From: a virus
Strand: one strand, 5' to 3'
IMG/VR virus record: IMGVR_UViG_3300034072_000926
Span: 105,621-169,620 of that record
DNA length: 64,000 nucleotides
The position numbers were made by a program, and so were the translations under genes. Each line of letters starts with the position of its first letter. Position 1 is the first letter of the stretch. A model generated the notes under the pieces. It saw only the letters and a program-made list of their open reading frames with translations. It did not search any database and was not told the origin of the DNA. Shown one piece after another: positions 16,401 to 25,436 of this stretch.

Positions 16401-16737
16401 TAGAAGCCTGATACGCAAAATCCTTTGGACGCAATTCACGGCCAAACTTACGGACATTGAGCAATACATTGAAACGCGACGTGATCTTGCGGAGGGTGCT
16501 AATGAGCTTGCTGGCCTTCTTAACGTCAGTTGATTGGCTCAAATAGATCTTAACTTCTGAATCTGAACCAGCTTCGATGACGCTGATCATGATATTGCCA
16601 GGAACTGCGAAGACACGACGAGCCTGTGAAGGCTCGAAGGTCTGATTGCCTGTCTCGTCATATAGAGTCAAGGTCATTCCAAGACCCTTGAGGACCTGGA
16701 AGAGTTCTTCACTCAGACTGTCAAACAATGCGCTCAT
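13477..16737 (-). CDS. Very large late protein, probable virion structural component
   Basis: 1086 residues. No enzyme signature. Residues ~640-790 contain two copies of a small beta module: IGNHVSTDLGSGKVVGMDGD and VGDRVTHKAYGSGKVVALDD, a CarD/SH3-like 'VGDxVxHxxxGxGxVV' pattern. The remainder is acidic and helical. It has its own late promoter (16759-16766) and terminator, and sits next to the terminase, where T4-like cyanophages also carry a large structural protein. Whether it is an ejected internal protein or a shell component cannot be told from sequence. Confidence 0.6.
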   Translation of the reverse strand: MSALFDSLSEELFQVLKGLGMTLTLYDETGNQTFEPSQARRVFAVPGNIMISVIEAGSDSEVKIYLSQSTDVKKASKLISTLRKITSRFNVLLNVRKFGRELRPKDFAYQASMTEAAMWGSTKTSYQKIGPTKLIIRHTVPVREGVIGSRGRNILSLFVETAHGERFKFPENHLSAGRAFAQHIAQGGKPHDETSISMVQLACESLQLSKLNRYILHSRNALDESALALRPSIKGRIMEIRKAFVTMSRPKGYPKVVEAGLPVTTVTLSEDDSLGQEISRLQGLLMIDSNHALAESLMPVALLTMGEKMTNINEMFHGVITLEEAAADALVEALASEYGYDAANWIQLGSNIAFMEGTVFEDAMGYLDLVESAYQINENDVFLDYATQWTNARYAASGETGDMDGDQKKSIGELADGLRAILNGQVQIPDLPDHFPTFSPNDSTVQDRFYLDLFVSQNKLSNIATLNYVSNIIDKLAEGKKLDGAEQTVKTKLVSTLTKFMDDGDDVDETFYESNDPINDNYSKVEHSLEYFIDNFDGETFLDEAGMSEFVDGSIGPEDKVEPMPASYFIKGIIHQIVKAFEDDDIVGYQGTEGFIVTEAKDLFEKHVKPLLEQHGWNISESMYEFASEDQMPMGHGIEIGNHVSTDLGSGKVVGMDGDIATIEFMNGGVKEMHVDDMDKIGALGGVKEEEELSAWFEGFDPESVLEAPNFSNGMPVMDKAAPTNPDFNSELSVGDRVTHKAYGSGKVVALDDKNAKVAFDNAHARLPENKTVTMNKGVLTKAGAYRRPFDMDETLQSVLEVAHVEDNKIDEVLAQLREFASKVLADPESFGVDPGVGQDDVDEEEYNFKNQLAAVLSVFLKDAILELPVVQIHGEEIDEVSPPPRMALMRLARQAREESKGGFVQHVDDLGNGNYRISDWMDDKTIVSYENGRCIGGEDPLEMAEGINEAVSNNSIDTFISTDLEDDIEVTVEFENEPAEPDVNYGGGISIYSIVRKDNGEDIIDQVSASTQANLVDEIYQELAARDADRGDYEYERYRDRFHETEEVLGGDKSEDFVDDVKVDEGDAMFREELERVLKNANFRK

Positions 16738-16758
16738 AGATACCCTCCACTAAGTCTG

Positions 16759-16766
16759 ATATTTAG
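16759..16766 (-). promoter_or_regulatory. Late promoter, CTAAATAT
   Basis: T4-type element 22-29 bases upstream of ATG 16737. Confidence 0.6.
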
Positions 16767-16780
16767 CAGAAGACTAACCC

Positions 16781-18364
16781 TTAGAATGCAATCGGCATCG
16801 GCGCGTTGCTTGGATCGTTGTCGTCAGAAACAACCTTGAGGTTCGATTCAATGACGTCTTCCCAGTCGGCGCAGATCTGAAGTAGTCGCACAATCTGAAG
16901 GGTGCTCATGACCAAGTCGTCATTTACGCCAATCTTGCCCTTGTAGGAGCCGCCACCACGCACAAAGTTCTTGAGCTCCGTGAGGAGCGCACGACTCTTG
17001 AGCGTCATCCTACGGGTTTCTACAAGCGTCTTGAAGCGAGAACATGCCGTCATCTTCGTGCGGGTATTTGTATTCAGACCTTTACGACCACGACCGCCGC
17101 CGGACTTCCTAGGCTCATGAGTGAAAATACCAGGGAAGTTCTCTTCGCCGATATTGTCAATCTGAACCAGTGCCGCTTCACCGAGACTATTGTTCTCAAC
17201 AGTCCAGTAGATCTCTGGGTCACCATCCTGATCAGGATTGTTTCGTAGAGTGTGATGGATGTAGAGCAAAGCCTTACGTAGAATCTCGACCTGATCCTGT
17301 GTGATTGTCTTATTGTGACGCCACTCAGCAACCTGTGTCATTGTGCTCAAGTTGAACACTTGGATAGCCGCAAAGTCACTTCCCGTTCCCATCGAAGGGT
17401 CGAGAGTTGCGCCATAGATGTGATTAGCCTGTGGCTCTTCGAACCAACGCATCTGTCCAATCTTGAACAGTGGATCTTGCGGACTCAAGTTAGCGAGGGT
17501 AATTGGATTGACAAGGGTTTCGTCTTCCGAAACGAACTTGCATTCATATTCTCGCTGGAACTTTTCCTCGCCTAGCTGCTGACGCTGTGTCGTTGCCCAT
17601 GCTTCGTCACGAGTTGGGTTCTTGTCCCAAGTGATTTCCAGAGGCATGTAGCCGTTACGTCCAAGACCGCCAGGGATAACATCACCATTGTCGTCGATGT
17701 TGTTCTTTGCGCCGAACCAGATTTCTGCAAACTGATCTTCGTCATTGTTTGGCGTCGAAGTGATGATGCAGCTACCACCCGTCGACAGGGTTGGCGCAAT
17801 AGCTGACCAGAACTCAACTGCCTTGTTTGGCTGCACGAACGCAAATTCGTCCAGGTATAGAAGCGAGATCGAGAGACCACGACCTGCGTCCTTGGAAGTT
17901 GCGCGACTGATGATCCTGGAACCGTTATCAAAAGCGATTGTGCCCTTGTTGTATTCCACAACACCGCTACGCAGCCAGTTGAATTGTTCGAGGTTTTCGT
18001 AAGCAAAACGAATACGATCCATAATTTCAAGAGCAGAAACGAACTTGTTCGCTGCGATCAAAATAGTCGTATCAGGTTCGAACATTGCCTTCCAGAGCAA
18101 GAAGCCTGCTGCACAAGTTGTCTTACCCATCTGACGAGCCGTCAGAGCAATGGTATAACGATTCTTGTGGAAGCTATCGATCATCTCTTCCTGGTAGGGC
18201 CATAGTTTGAATGGCACACGACCCTGGGTAGGATGCTGGATCTTGACGTAGTTCTTACAAAAATAGATAGGGTCACTCATGCACTTGCGGAGTTCTTCAA
18301 TCTGATTGATATTGAAGCGATCCTTGCTATAACCCTTCTTGATGATTTCGATTTCTTTTGCCAT
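16781..18364 (-). CDS. 17: Terminase large subunit gp17
   Basis: 527 residues (T4 gp17 610). ATPase domain: Walker A TARQMGKTT at 75-83, Walker B ISLLYLDEF near 166-174, coupling motif ITSTPN. The nuclease domain has an RNase H-like start ATLDPSMGTGSDFAAIQ and later acidic residues in TVENNSLGEAAL and NDDLVMSTL. It packages DNA through gp20 and cuts the concatemer. The small subunit is at 20876-21373. Confidence 0.93.
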   Translation of the reverse strand: MAKEIEIIKKGYSKDRFNINQIEELRKCMSDPIYFCKNYVKIQHPTQGRVPFKLWPYQEEMIDSFHKNRYTIALTARQMGKTTCAAGFLLWKAMFEPDTTILIAANKFVSALEIMDRIRFAYENLEQFNWLRSGVVEYNKGTIAFDNGSRIISRATSKDAGRGLSISLLYLDEFAFVQPNKAVEFWSAIAPTLSTGGSCIITSTPNNDEDQFAEIWFGAKNNIDDNGDVIPGGLGRNGYMPLEITWDKNPTRDEAWATTQRQQLGEEKFQREYECKFVSEDETLVNPITLANLSPQDPLFKIGQMRWFEEPQANHIYGATLDPSMGTGSDFAAIQVFNLSTMTQVAEWRHNKTITQDQVEILRKALLYIHHTLRNNPDQDGDPEIYWTVENNSLGEAALVQIDNIGEENFPGIFTHEPRKSGGGRGRKGLNTNTRTKMTACSRFKTLVETRRMTLKSRALLTELKNFVRGGGSYKGKIGVNDDLVMSTLQIVRLLQICADWEDVIESNLKVVSDDNDPSNAPMPIAF

Positions 18365-18372
18365 AATGAGAG

Positions 18373-18398
18373 GGAGCCAGACAGGGTGGTCTGGCTCC
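18373..18398 (-). terminator. Hairpin between the 569-aa gene and gene 17
   Basis: 10-bp stem GGAGCCAGAC/GTCTGGCTCC; minus-strand tail CTCTCATT. Confidence 0.55.
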
Positions 18399-18411
18399 TA
18401 GTTCTTTCCTA

Positions 18412-20121
18412 TTAGTCGAAGGTCTTTACAGACAGCTTCTTCGTTGGGGAGATGCCGTGTTGAGCAAGACGTGCTTCAAGACCGGCGCGGTCATTCTGGT
18501 ATTCAGCCATAGTGAACGAATCCACTACCTTACCCTCACGATACTTCTGACCGGAAGAAGTTGGAGTCACAACAGTGACTAGAGTTCCTGGCTTGGTGTT
18601 ATCGCTGCCAGCAACATAATTGAGACCCCACTTACCCGAGCGGTTGATAGCGAGGATAACCACACCATCGTGCTGGAAGTATTCGTGGGTTCCGAGATCA
18701 TTGAGGCTTGCATAGCCGCAATCAGTGTTTAGGAAGAAGGGAGGGCCATACTGACGGGAATTGCGCTGATACGAGTCAGCACCACCACGGCCATATTCCT
18801 GAAGGAGGCTTTCCATCGTGACTTCTGCCTCGACTTCAACGTCTTCCTCAACATTGCGAGCTTCTGCTTCCCTTACATAATCAGAAAAACTCTTTGGCTT
18901 CGTTGCTTCTTCAATAGTCTCAAAATCGTTCTGTGCAAGATACACAATTGCTTTGCCACCTTGATAATGAACAAGCCAAACATCCTTAACCATTGGATCT
19001 GGTTCTGCAGATGCGCCATTAAGACGATCACCTAGGTTGCTCCATGCGCTTAGTGCCGAAATAGCACCCTCTTCTGTATCAGGGAACTGCTCTTCCGAAA
19101 GTGGGTTGTCACCTGAACGTGCAGGAACAACCTTTGTGTCAGGTTGGACTGGCTTGCGATCAGCAACACCTGCATATTCATGCGGATGAGCATCGTGTTC
19201 ACGATAATCATATTCTGCTTCTTCAACTTGTTCATTCTTAGGAGTCTTCAACCAACCAGTATTAGCAGTCGAGATGTTACCATATTGCCCGGTCCATTCA
19301 CCGACCTTTTGATGGTTATCGTCAAAAGCAGTTCTTGATCCGTAGCCGTCAAAGTCTACAGTGTAACCATACTTTTTAGCAGCAGAATACCACGTATTTG
19401 CGTCATTGTATTCTAAATCAGAACCATGATCTTTATCAACTGGAATGCTATACCCAGCATTAGCCATGTCCTTTAGGAGGTCTCCGACCGTCCAATCTGG
19501 CTTATTGCTTGGATATTCCTGATAGACGTCTTCTGCGTAGTCTTCCCATTCAGCTGCATCATAGTTGTTAGTTTCTCCTTCCAAACTAGCAATAGTTTTG
19601 CCGCACAGGATAGCAAAATCCCAAACCTCAGATGGCCATTGAATCTTAGAAGATTTATCAAAAGCCTCGTCAATTTCAGAACCAGCAAGGGCTAAGTTGC
19701 CATCAGCATCAACGGTTGCATCCACTGGTTCATCGAAGCCGATTTCAGTATCACATGCTGCGTCAACACATGGCTCCTCAACAGGAACAGGAACAGGATC
19801 AACAATGTGGTCATCGTCTGCTTCTGCATCAAGAGCATCTACTTCCTGATCAGCTGCCGCAAAATCTGGTTCCAAGAGCTGCATAATCGAACGCAGATTA
19901 GGAGCCTGGATCGTTGTGCTCATGCCGCCTTCCGAATTGTCAACGACTAGCGATGCTGCGCCATTGAAGTGATTCGAAGCACCTGCGATACCGGCGTTCT
20001 TGAGCATTGCAGCAAGGGCAACAGTGTCATCGGCAGTGAAAGTGGTGGTTGCAGTCATGTCACCTTCGGTATGTGAAAGGTTGAGAGTTGCAGCCTCATC
20101 AAGCTTTTTCTTATCGGTCAT
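18412..20121 (-). CDS. Late acidic protein, probable virion component
   Basis: 569 residues from ATG 20121 (GGAAGGG upstream, one base after the preceding stop). Strongly acidic, with a low-complexity Asp/Pro/Val stretch around residues 100-140, Tyr/Asp-rich segments in the middle, and a folded C-terminal ~110 residues (FFLNTDCGYASLNDLG, WGLNYVAGSDN). No known domain. Translated with the 20123-20830 gene inside the terminase block. A structural or packaging-associated role is inferred from position only. Confidence 0.55.
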   Translation of the reverse strand: MTDKKKLDEAATLNLSHTEGDMTATTTFTADDTVALAAMLKNAGIAGASNHFNGAASLVVDNSEGGMSTTIQAPNLRSIMQLLEPDFAAADQEVDALDAEADDDHIVDPVPVPVEEPCVDAACDTEIGFDEPVDATVDADGNLALAGSEIDEAFDKSSKIQWPSEVWDFAILCGKTIASLEGETNNYDAAEWEDYAEDVYQEYPSNKPDWTVGDLLKDMANAGYSIPVDKDHGSDLEYNDANTWYSAAKKYGYTVDFDGYGSRTAFDDNHQKVGEWTGQYGNISTANTGWLKTPKNEQVEEAEYDYREHDAHPHEYAGVADRKPVQPDTKVVPARSGDNPLSEEQFPDTEEGAISALSAWSNLGDRLNGASAEPDPMVKDVWLVHYQGGKAIVYLAQNDFETIEEATKPKSFSDYVREAEARNVEEDVEVEAEVTMESLLQEYGRGGADSYQRNSRQYGPPFFLNTDCGYASLNDLGTHEYFQHDGVVILAINRSGKWGLNYVAGSDNTKPGTLVTVVTPTSSGQKYREGKVVDSFTMAEYQNDRAGLEARLAQHGISPTKKLSVKTFD

Positions 20122-20122
20122 T

Positions 20123-20830
20123 TTAGCCCTTCCTCTTGACGTTCTCGTCATAGTTTCCGTGAACGGCAGTTAGGTTGGGCTTCTCAGCCTTAGCACCTGC
20201 CTTCTTTGTGTTGACATGAACAGGCTTCACAGTATCGTGATCCTTGTTGAAGTCATCAGCTACAGTCCTGTCCTTCGGATTCAGCCAAGAGAACTTGTTC
20301 GTCTTCTTGACTTCCTCGATTGCAGGAATATCCTTGGAGTCTTCGTCGGCCTTGATCTGAGCAAGATAGTTCAGGAACTTCTTGTTGTAGGCATCACCAT
20401 AGGCAACTTCCTTTGGCTGATCTTCCTTCTCATACATGCCGTCATTCAGCTTGGCTTCTGCTTCATCGTCCTTGAGGATCTCTTCGATCTTCTCAGCTTG
20501 TAGCTCAACAGGATCGTTCTCAGCACGGACAATCAGCTGACTGTCAGTGATCGAGAGCGCCGAGCGCAATTCAGTTGCAAGGGAATAGGTCGAAGCAGGA
20601 ATAGAAGTCACAATGTCCAGGATCCAGACCTCAGCCATCTTAAACGATGGGAAGTCCATAGGGGCCGTCTGGGCCATCAGCTTCTTTGGAGTGGAGACGC
20701 TCTGAACGTCATACTTGAATAGAGCCTTCTTCAAGGTCTCAACAAAGTGGCTATCCATGGGAACAACCGCCTTGACGCGATACTTGAACGACTTGGTCGA
20801 CTCTGCCAGATAGTGGTAAAAAGATTTCAT
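20123..20830 (-). CDS. Conserved T4-like late protein
   Basis: 235 residues from ATG 20830 (GAGGAC upstream). Opens MKSFYHYLAESTKSFKYRVK, then a beta-alpha region (MDFPSFKMAEVWILDIV, LIVRAENDPVEL) that I recall in conserved T4-like proteins of unknown role. The second half is lysine-rich and probably disordered. It has a late promoter at 20857-20864. Probably a virion or assembly protein. Confidence 0.6.
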   Translation of the reverse strand: MKSFYHYLAESTKSFKYRVKAVVPMDSHFVETLKKALFKYDVQSVSTPKKLMAQTAPMDFPSFKMAEVWILDIVTSIPASTYSLATELRSALSITDSQLIVRAENDPVELQAEKIEEILKDDEAEAKLNDGMYEKEDQPKEVAYGDAYNKKFLNYLAQIKADEDSKDIPAIEEVKKTNKFSWLNPKDRTVADDFNKDHDTVKPVHVNTKKAGAKAEKPNLTAVHGNYDENVKRKG

Positions 20831-20856
20831 GGCGGTCCTCACTAATGGGATTCCGC

Positions 20857-20864
20857 ATATTTAG
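20857..20864 (-). promoter_or_regulatory. Late promoter, CTAAATAT
   Basis: T4-type element 27-34 bases upstream of ATG 20830. Confidence 0.6.
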
Positions 20865-20875
20865 CCGTATAGAGT

Positions 20876-21373
20876 TTAGATCTCGCCTTTTCGGATCTTA
20901 TCCATCAAATCATTGCGATTTGCCACGATAGAAGCGCCGGATTCGACGATTTCACCGTCTTCAACACCCTCACCCATTTCCTTGCGATGCTTCTCTTGTT
21001 CCATGACCGCTTTGATCTTTTCCATCTTACGATCAGTCTTAGATTGGCTCGCTTTCAAGGCAAGTTCGAGGAATTTGGCTGCTGGACTGAACGCATTGGC
21101 ACCAGCGTTCTTTGGCTCAATATTGAAACCTAGATCGAATAGGTCTTTGTAGGAAGACATAGCGAGCTTAATGATCTCGTCTGCCTCATTTTCATGCTCT
21201 GAGACACCCGTAGGATCCCTAGAAGGCAAAGCCGCAGTGTCTACGTTCTGTAGTGCGTTCGCCATCTTCTCAACCTCTAGATTCACTTGTTCTTCGGGCT
21301 GTTCAGCAGCAATTGCCGCTAGAGCATCCTCTAGTCGTGGGAGATTGAGTTCGTCTTCGATTGCCTTTGTCAT
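20876..21373 (-). CDS. 16: Terminase small subunit gp16-like
   Basis: 165 residues, the T4 gp16 length (164). Helical core with ASIVANRNDLMDKIRKGEI near the end, comparable to the SPTELMDEI tail of T4 gp16, and a central helix-turn-helix of paired helices. It recognises DNA and regulates gp17 by forming rings. Directly downstream of gp4. Family call rests on length, position and the tail. Confidence 0.65.
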   Translation of the reverse strand: MTKAIEDELNLPRLEDALAAIAAEQPEEQVNLEVEKMANALQNVDTAALPSRDPTGVSEHENEADEIIKLAMSSYKDLFDLGFNIEPKNAGANAFSPAAKFLELALKASQSKTDRKMEKIKAVMEQEKHRKEMGEGVEDGEIVESGASIVANRNDLMDKIRKGEI

Positions 21374-21377
21374 ACTC

Positions 21378-21815
21378 TTACTTACCGCCTGCGGTTCGGT
21401 AGAGTTGCTGCTCGGTCATGATGCGGAAAGTGATGTTCTGTGCCTTGCACCAAGCATAGGCAGCCTTCCACTTTGCTTCGTTGAGAATGATCGCTTCCTG
21501 ATCCTTCCTCGTCCTTGCTGCTTCTGGAATGCTCTGACTCAAAGGCTTAATCTCGATGATTTCAGCATGTTGAGCACCATTCTTATCAACATAGATGATG
21601 AAGAAATCTGGAATATAGGTGCGCTTCTTTGTTGGATCGAATGGATCCATATAGGGAATCTGAATGCTCTCACTGGCCCACTGAGTGATGTTTGGATGAT
21701 TGTCACAAACATTCATGAAGGTCAGTTCCCAAGCTGAACGATAAGTGATCGGAAACGTGCCGATATACTTCTGTGGATTCTTGGGTTCAAATGCGCCCTG
21801 ATTATAACCTGCCAT
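21378..21815 (-). CDS. 4: Head completion protein gp4 (nuclease-like)
   Basis: 145 residues (T4 gp4 150). FEPKNPQKYIG, ITYRSAWELTFMNVCD and SIQIPYMDPFDPTKKRTYIPDFFIIY match gp4 closely. The PDFFI...EIIEIKP segment is a PD-(D/E)XK nuclease core. In T4, gp4 finishes filled heads and trims DNA ends before tail joining. ATG 21815 shares a base with the stop of the preceding gene. Confidence 0.85.
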   Translation of the reverse strand: MAGYNQGAFEPKNPQKYIGTFPITYRSAWELTFMNVCDNHPNITQWASESIQIPYMDPFDPTKKRTYIPDFFIIYVDKNGAQHAEIIEIKPLSQSIPEAARTRKDQEAIILNEAKWKAAYAWCKAQNITFRIMTEQQLYRTAGGK

Positions 21816-22873
21816 TAGAAAAGTCCTCCTGGCTTATTGAAACCAGCCACGCCTTTAATGAGGTTCTTGACACCTCGAATACCATCTTTGGTATTGCCGT
21901 TAACTAGGCTCTTGATACCATTGACACCAGTGATACCTACCGCAATACCACGATTTGCATCATAAGCACCGGCAACACTACCTAGGATATTAGTAGCTGC
22001 GCCGCTGATGTCGCCACGAGCAATGGTGCTGATATTGCGACGAAGAGCATCGAGAATATTGTCACCTAGATCGCTTTCGACCTCATTTGGGTTCAAGGAC
22101 AAGCCAGGGTTCATCCCAAACTGGACATCGTTCTCCACGTTCCAGTAGAGACCACGATTAAGGCCAAAGTCCTCTGCCATCTCTGCGGTGATTACATCCG
22201 CGTCACTGTAGGTAATACCTTCAAACTCAACAGCGACTTGGATCTCGCTTGAGGTGTTGCCCGAGGCATAATCAAACTCGTCTGGATTGTATGTAGTCAG
22301 CTTTGGATTGATGAGAGTGAACTTCTCATACAAGCCCTGATATAGCTGATATACTTCAATATGACTGAAAAAGTATCCATAGTTCTGAGCTTCCATGGGA
22401 GGAAGGAAACCCCAATTACCTTGCTCATACTGCTCGCCCATCACGACGTCATAAACCGTGTTACCACCGGTTCCATAGATCTTACTGTCTCCGAAATAAT
22501 ACTGATAGTATTCTACGAAGAGCCTACGGAGCGCAGGGTTGGTCGTGTCGTGGAATCGAAGCTGTAGAGCTTCAAACTCGTGTCCAGTCTGGATAATACG
22601 CTTGCGGTTGTATTGGCTTACTGTCTCGGTCTTGAAACCGACACGGGGACGATCAACGTTCTTAACTGCGAAGCTGACATCTTTATACCAATCCGTACCG
22701 CCCTGTTGATTAGGGCGTACAAACTTGACGAAGAATAGGAACTTCGTCTTTGGGACGTTCTGAAAGGTAGAGCCCGACAAGCCATAGGTGTTAGATGCGT
22801 GATGACTGTCGCCCATCATTAGGGCTAGGCCATTTGCATCCGAATCACGTGTGCCTGTCGAGCTCGTAACCAT
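21815..22873 (-). CDS. 54: Tail tube initiator, gp54-like
   Basis: 352 residues (T4 gp54 320). It shares the tube-protein fold with gp19: FLFFVKFVRPNQ, VSFAVKNVDRPRVGFKTETV, NRKRIIQTGHEFEALQLRFHDT, then LVEYYQYYFGD and IQVAVEFEGITYSD. The C-terminal 100 residues are Gly/Ala/Asn-rich and helical, as suits a baseplate-facing extension. In T4, gp54 caps the baseplate so the gp19 tube can grow. It could instead be gp48-like; the tube-type core favours gp54. Confidence 0.65.
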   Translation of the reverse strand: MVTSSTGTRDSDANGLALMMGDSHHASNTYGLSGSTFQNVPKTKFLFFVKFVRPNQQGGTDWYKDVSFAVKNVDRPRVGFKTETVSQYNRKRIIQTGHEFEALQLRFHDTTNPALRRLFVEYYQYYFGDSKIYGTGGNTVYDVVMGEQYEQGNWGFLPPMEAQNYGYFFSHIEVYQLYQGLYEKFTLINPKLTTYNPDEFDYASGNTSSEIQVAVEFEGITYSDADVITAEMAEDFGLNRGLYWNVENDVQFGMNPGLSLNPNEVESDLGDNILDALRRNISTIARGDISGAATNILGSVAGAYDANRGIAVGITGVNGIKSLVNGNTKDGIRGVKNLIKGVAGFNKPGGLF

Positions 22874-22883
22874 TGTTCAATCC

Positions 22884-23468
22884 TTAGATACGAACGCCAG
22901 CAATCATTTCTGGGAGCGAGGTCATTAGACCATCGGCCAGAGTTGCGTTGTCGTAACGGATCGTTAGAGCAATAGTCTGGAAGCCGGATTCCTGATAGTC
23001 CAGTTCGCCATACTCGATGTTCTCGAGGAAGCAACCTTCCAGGGTCCAAGTTTCGACCACAGTGTCATTGCCACCGTCCATGGTTTCGATGATGGTAACG
23101 AACTTGTAGTTCACACCAGCAGCGAAAGCAGTCTGCTCGAAGTGGTTGAGCTGCTTCTGCAACTGATGACCAACCATCTTTGCCACGTTGTTGGACAGGT
23201 CGTCCTTCAGGGTGATATTGATGCTTTCCCACTTGTGCTTACCAGCATAGTAGGCAGTCGAGTTGTAGGAGTGAACATCAACTGGTTCATAGGAAATCGT
23301 TGGCTTCTTCACGCTCTGGACCTGCTGGGTGAAGTCGAGACCACCAGCAATTGGACCAAAGTTGACGACGCGAACGCGGAAACGGTGCTTGATCTTGAGC
23401 GACAACATGCCGCCACGGCCCTGGCCGCCACCAAGGGGGACACCAAATTTCGAGAGTGTTTCTGCCAA
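22884..23468 (-). CDS. 19: Tail tube protein gp19
   Basis: 194 residues (T4 gp19 163). RFRVRVVNFGPIAGGLDFTQQVQSV start, then KWESINITLKDDLSN, WTLEGCFLENIEYGELDYQES and FQTIALTIRYDNA, the standard gp19 pattern. It forms the hollow tube inside the gp18 sheath. It has a late promoter at 23507-23514 of its own and is separated from the sheath gene by 4 kb holding the Ro60 gene and the structured RNA, which is unusual. Confidence 0.88.
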   Translation of the reverse strand: MAETLSKFGVPLGGGQGRGGMLSLKIKHRFRVRVVNFGPIAGGLDFTQQVQSVKKPTISYEPVDVHSYNSTAYYAGKHKWESINITLKDDLSNNVAKMVGHQLQKQLNHFEQTAFAAGVNYKFVTIIETMDGGNDTVVETWTLEGCFLENIEYGELDYQESGFQTIALTIRYDNATLADGLMTSLPEMIAGVRI

Positions 23469-23506
23469 AGGGCACCTCCGATCATAAAAGAGAGAGTTCT
23501 TTCTCT

Positions 23507-23514
23507 TATTTATG
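23507..23514 (-). promoter_or_regulatory. Late promoter, CATAAATA
   Basis: T4-type element 39-46 bases upstream of gene 19. Confidence 0.65.
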
Positions 23515-23564
23515 TGGAGGTCAAATATACGTGGTTAACCCTTTCTGTTTCAATCAGTCATGGT

Positions 23565-23592
23565 TATGGGCCGGAATTGCTTCCGGCCCATA
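23565..23592 (-). terminator. Hairpin after the Ro60 gene
   Basis: 12-bp perfect stem TATGGGCCGGAA/TTCCGGCCCATA, seven bases after the stop. No U-tract on the minus strand. Confidence 0.6.
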
Positions 23593-23598
23593 GTCTCT

Positions 23599-25332
23599 TT
23601 ACTTCGAGAAGAAGTCCGAGAGGATCTGGGGCGCGTTGGTGTCGAAACCAACAACGTCCATCATACCTGCGTCCTTGGGATCAGCGATCGTGCAGGACGT
23701 TGCCGTCATTCCGATGACCGCGGACTTGGCCGCGATACCGGTCTTCTGGCGGTATGCCTTCAGAGCCTGCGAGGGCTGCTGGCGACCTGCGTAGGTCTCG
23801 TTGTCGGTGTAAACCGAGAACGCCTCTACAGGCAGCTTGTTATCCAGAGCCCACTCGAAGGGCAGCGAACAGTCAGTGGAACCCATCGGCAGACCACTGA
23901 TCGTCCTCACAACATCGTCCAGCCTCTGACGGGGCGAGATCTTGAGGATCGACACCGGACCAGAGTTCACGACGTTGCTGTTGAGGCTACCACCCCAACC
24001 GCTGCCGCTCCTGCCACCGGTGAAGCCGATGAACTCGTAAGAGCTCTCAACACTAGCGGTGATCAGCGCCATAGCAGCCGAACCCACACGAGCATCAAGG
24101 CCAGGAATACCGGCAATCATGTTGCCCGCCATGGAGCCCGAAACGTCCAGCGCCAGCAGGGTGTTCTTGCCCGAAGGCGTCACATTCCCGAAGGTGCCGT
24201 AGAACGCGTCGTCCAGGGCGTCGATGACGCCACGGATCGGAGTCCAAACAGCCGAACCACGTGCGCTCCTGCCCGACTTGTAGGTCAGTAGAGCCGCGAG
24301 GATCGCGATGGGGTGAACACGCGCCTTGCGGAGCGTCTCACTGTCCGAGAGCTTGGCCACGACTGCCTTCTCCGCAGCCGACATGCTGGTCAGCAGGCCG
24401 ATACGGGTCATGGTAGCCAGGTTGCGGATCATGGCAGTCATCGGCATGTTGACCAACAGTGCCTCCCAAACTGCCTTGTCGTTGAGGAACTCCGTCGGAA
24501 TTGCCTCACGGGGCAGGTTGTGATCACGGATCAGGTCCACAATCTCCTTTGCCGAAGTTGCCTTCTTCGCCGCCTCGAATGCCAGGATCTGCGGGTGCAG
24601 GACCTGAGTAGCGTTCGTGCGCGCCAGCGTTACGAGATCGCCGGTGATAGCCGAGCCACGAACATAGTTCGTGGCGCCCACTGCCGTCATACCGCCGGTC
24701 ATCCAACGCAGGATTGCGTCACGCGACTGGTCGTCCGTCTTGGGGTGACCCAGACGCAGCATGTCGCGGTGCGACCAGCCATCACGTGCCTGGAACTTGA
24801 TGGCCTGATTGGCCAGACGGTCCAGAGGCATGTCCAGGTACCAGTTCGCTACTGCACGACGCAGAGCACGACCCCAACCACGCAGGCCGTCGACGAACTC
24901 GGCGAAGTGGAACAGATGGGTGCCGATACGAGCAACCTTCGGCAGAGCTGCGAGAGCAGCCTTACGAGTTGCCTCGTCATCTGCACTTGCGGCCAGCGCC
25001 AGCACGAACAGCGCAGGGTCGTTCTTGGGAGCGCGACCAGCATCGCTGATCTCGACTACGCGGTTCACGACGCGCACACCGTCCTCGTTGATGAGGCGGA
25101 TCACGTTCTGGGCATTCTGCTTCGTCAGCTTCTGCTCACCCACATAGTAGGTGCCACCCTCGCTGCCGAGGATCAGGAAGCGGTCGAGCTGGTCCCACGG
25201 GGAAACCACGAACGAGAAACCACCGGCGTTGTTTGCAGCCATGTCTGCCTCACGACCCGGAATGGGCTGAGTCTGAGGGGTTGCCTTGTTGGCCGCGATT
25301 GCGCCAGACAGCGTCTTGGTGAAATTGGACAT
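23599..25332 (-). CDS. rsr: Ro60/Rsr-type TROVE-vWA RNA-binding protein
   Basis: 577 residues from ATG 25332 (AAGGAG upstream). The first ~370 residues are HEAT-like helices typical of the TROVE ring (DQLDRFLILGSEGGTYYVGEQKLTKQNA is the family opening; RGWGRALRRAVANWYL follows). The C-terminal vWA domain has the metal site DVSGS (MIDAS), with the later Thr in GSTDCS and Asp in YTDNETY. Ro60 binds the 3' ends of misfolded RNAs in its ring and Y RNAs on its rim; bacterial and phage homologues tether RNases or protect RNA. It lies in the tail operon about 1 kb downstream of a large structured RNA. It uses more GC-rich codons than its neighbours. Confidence 0.92.
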   Translation of the reverse strand: MSNFTKTLSGAIAANKATPQTQPIPGREADMAANNAGGFSFVVSPWDQLDRFLILGSEGGTYYVGEQKLTKQNAQNVIRLINEDGVRVVNRVVEISDAGRAPKNDPALFVLALAASADDEATRKAALAALPKVARIGTHLFHFAEFVDGLRGWGRALRRAVANWYLDMPLDRLANQAIKFQARDGWSHRDMLRLGHPKTDDQSRDAILRWMTGGMTAVGATNYVRGSAITGDLVTLARTNATQVLHPQILAFEAAKKATSAKEIVDLIRDHNLPREAIPTEFLNDKAVWEALLVNMPMTAMIRNLATMTRIGLLTSMSAAEKAVVAKLSDSETLRKARVHPIAILAALLTYKSGRSARGSAVWTPIRGVIDALDDAFYGTFGNVTPSGKNTLLALDVSGSMAGNMIAGIPGLDARVGSAAMALITASVESSYEFIGFTGGRSGSGWGGSLNSNVVNSGPVSILKISPRQRLDDVVRTISGLPMGSTDCSLPFEWALDNKLPVEAFSVYTDNETYAGRQQPSQALKAYRQKTGIAAKSAVIGMTATSCTIADPKDAGMMDVVGFDTNAPQILSDFFSK

Positions 25333-25436
25333 AGTCGGTCTCCTTCTTCGGCTCATGAAACCCACGAGCAAGGTTGGTCCCTGACATTAGGACCGGGCAT
25401 TCGATCTATGCAGCAGAGCTACAATGGAAGAGACTA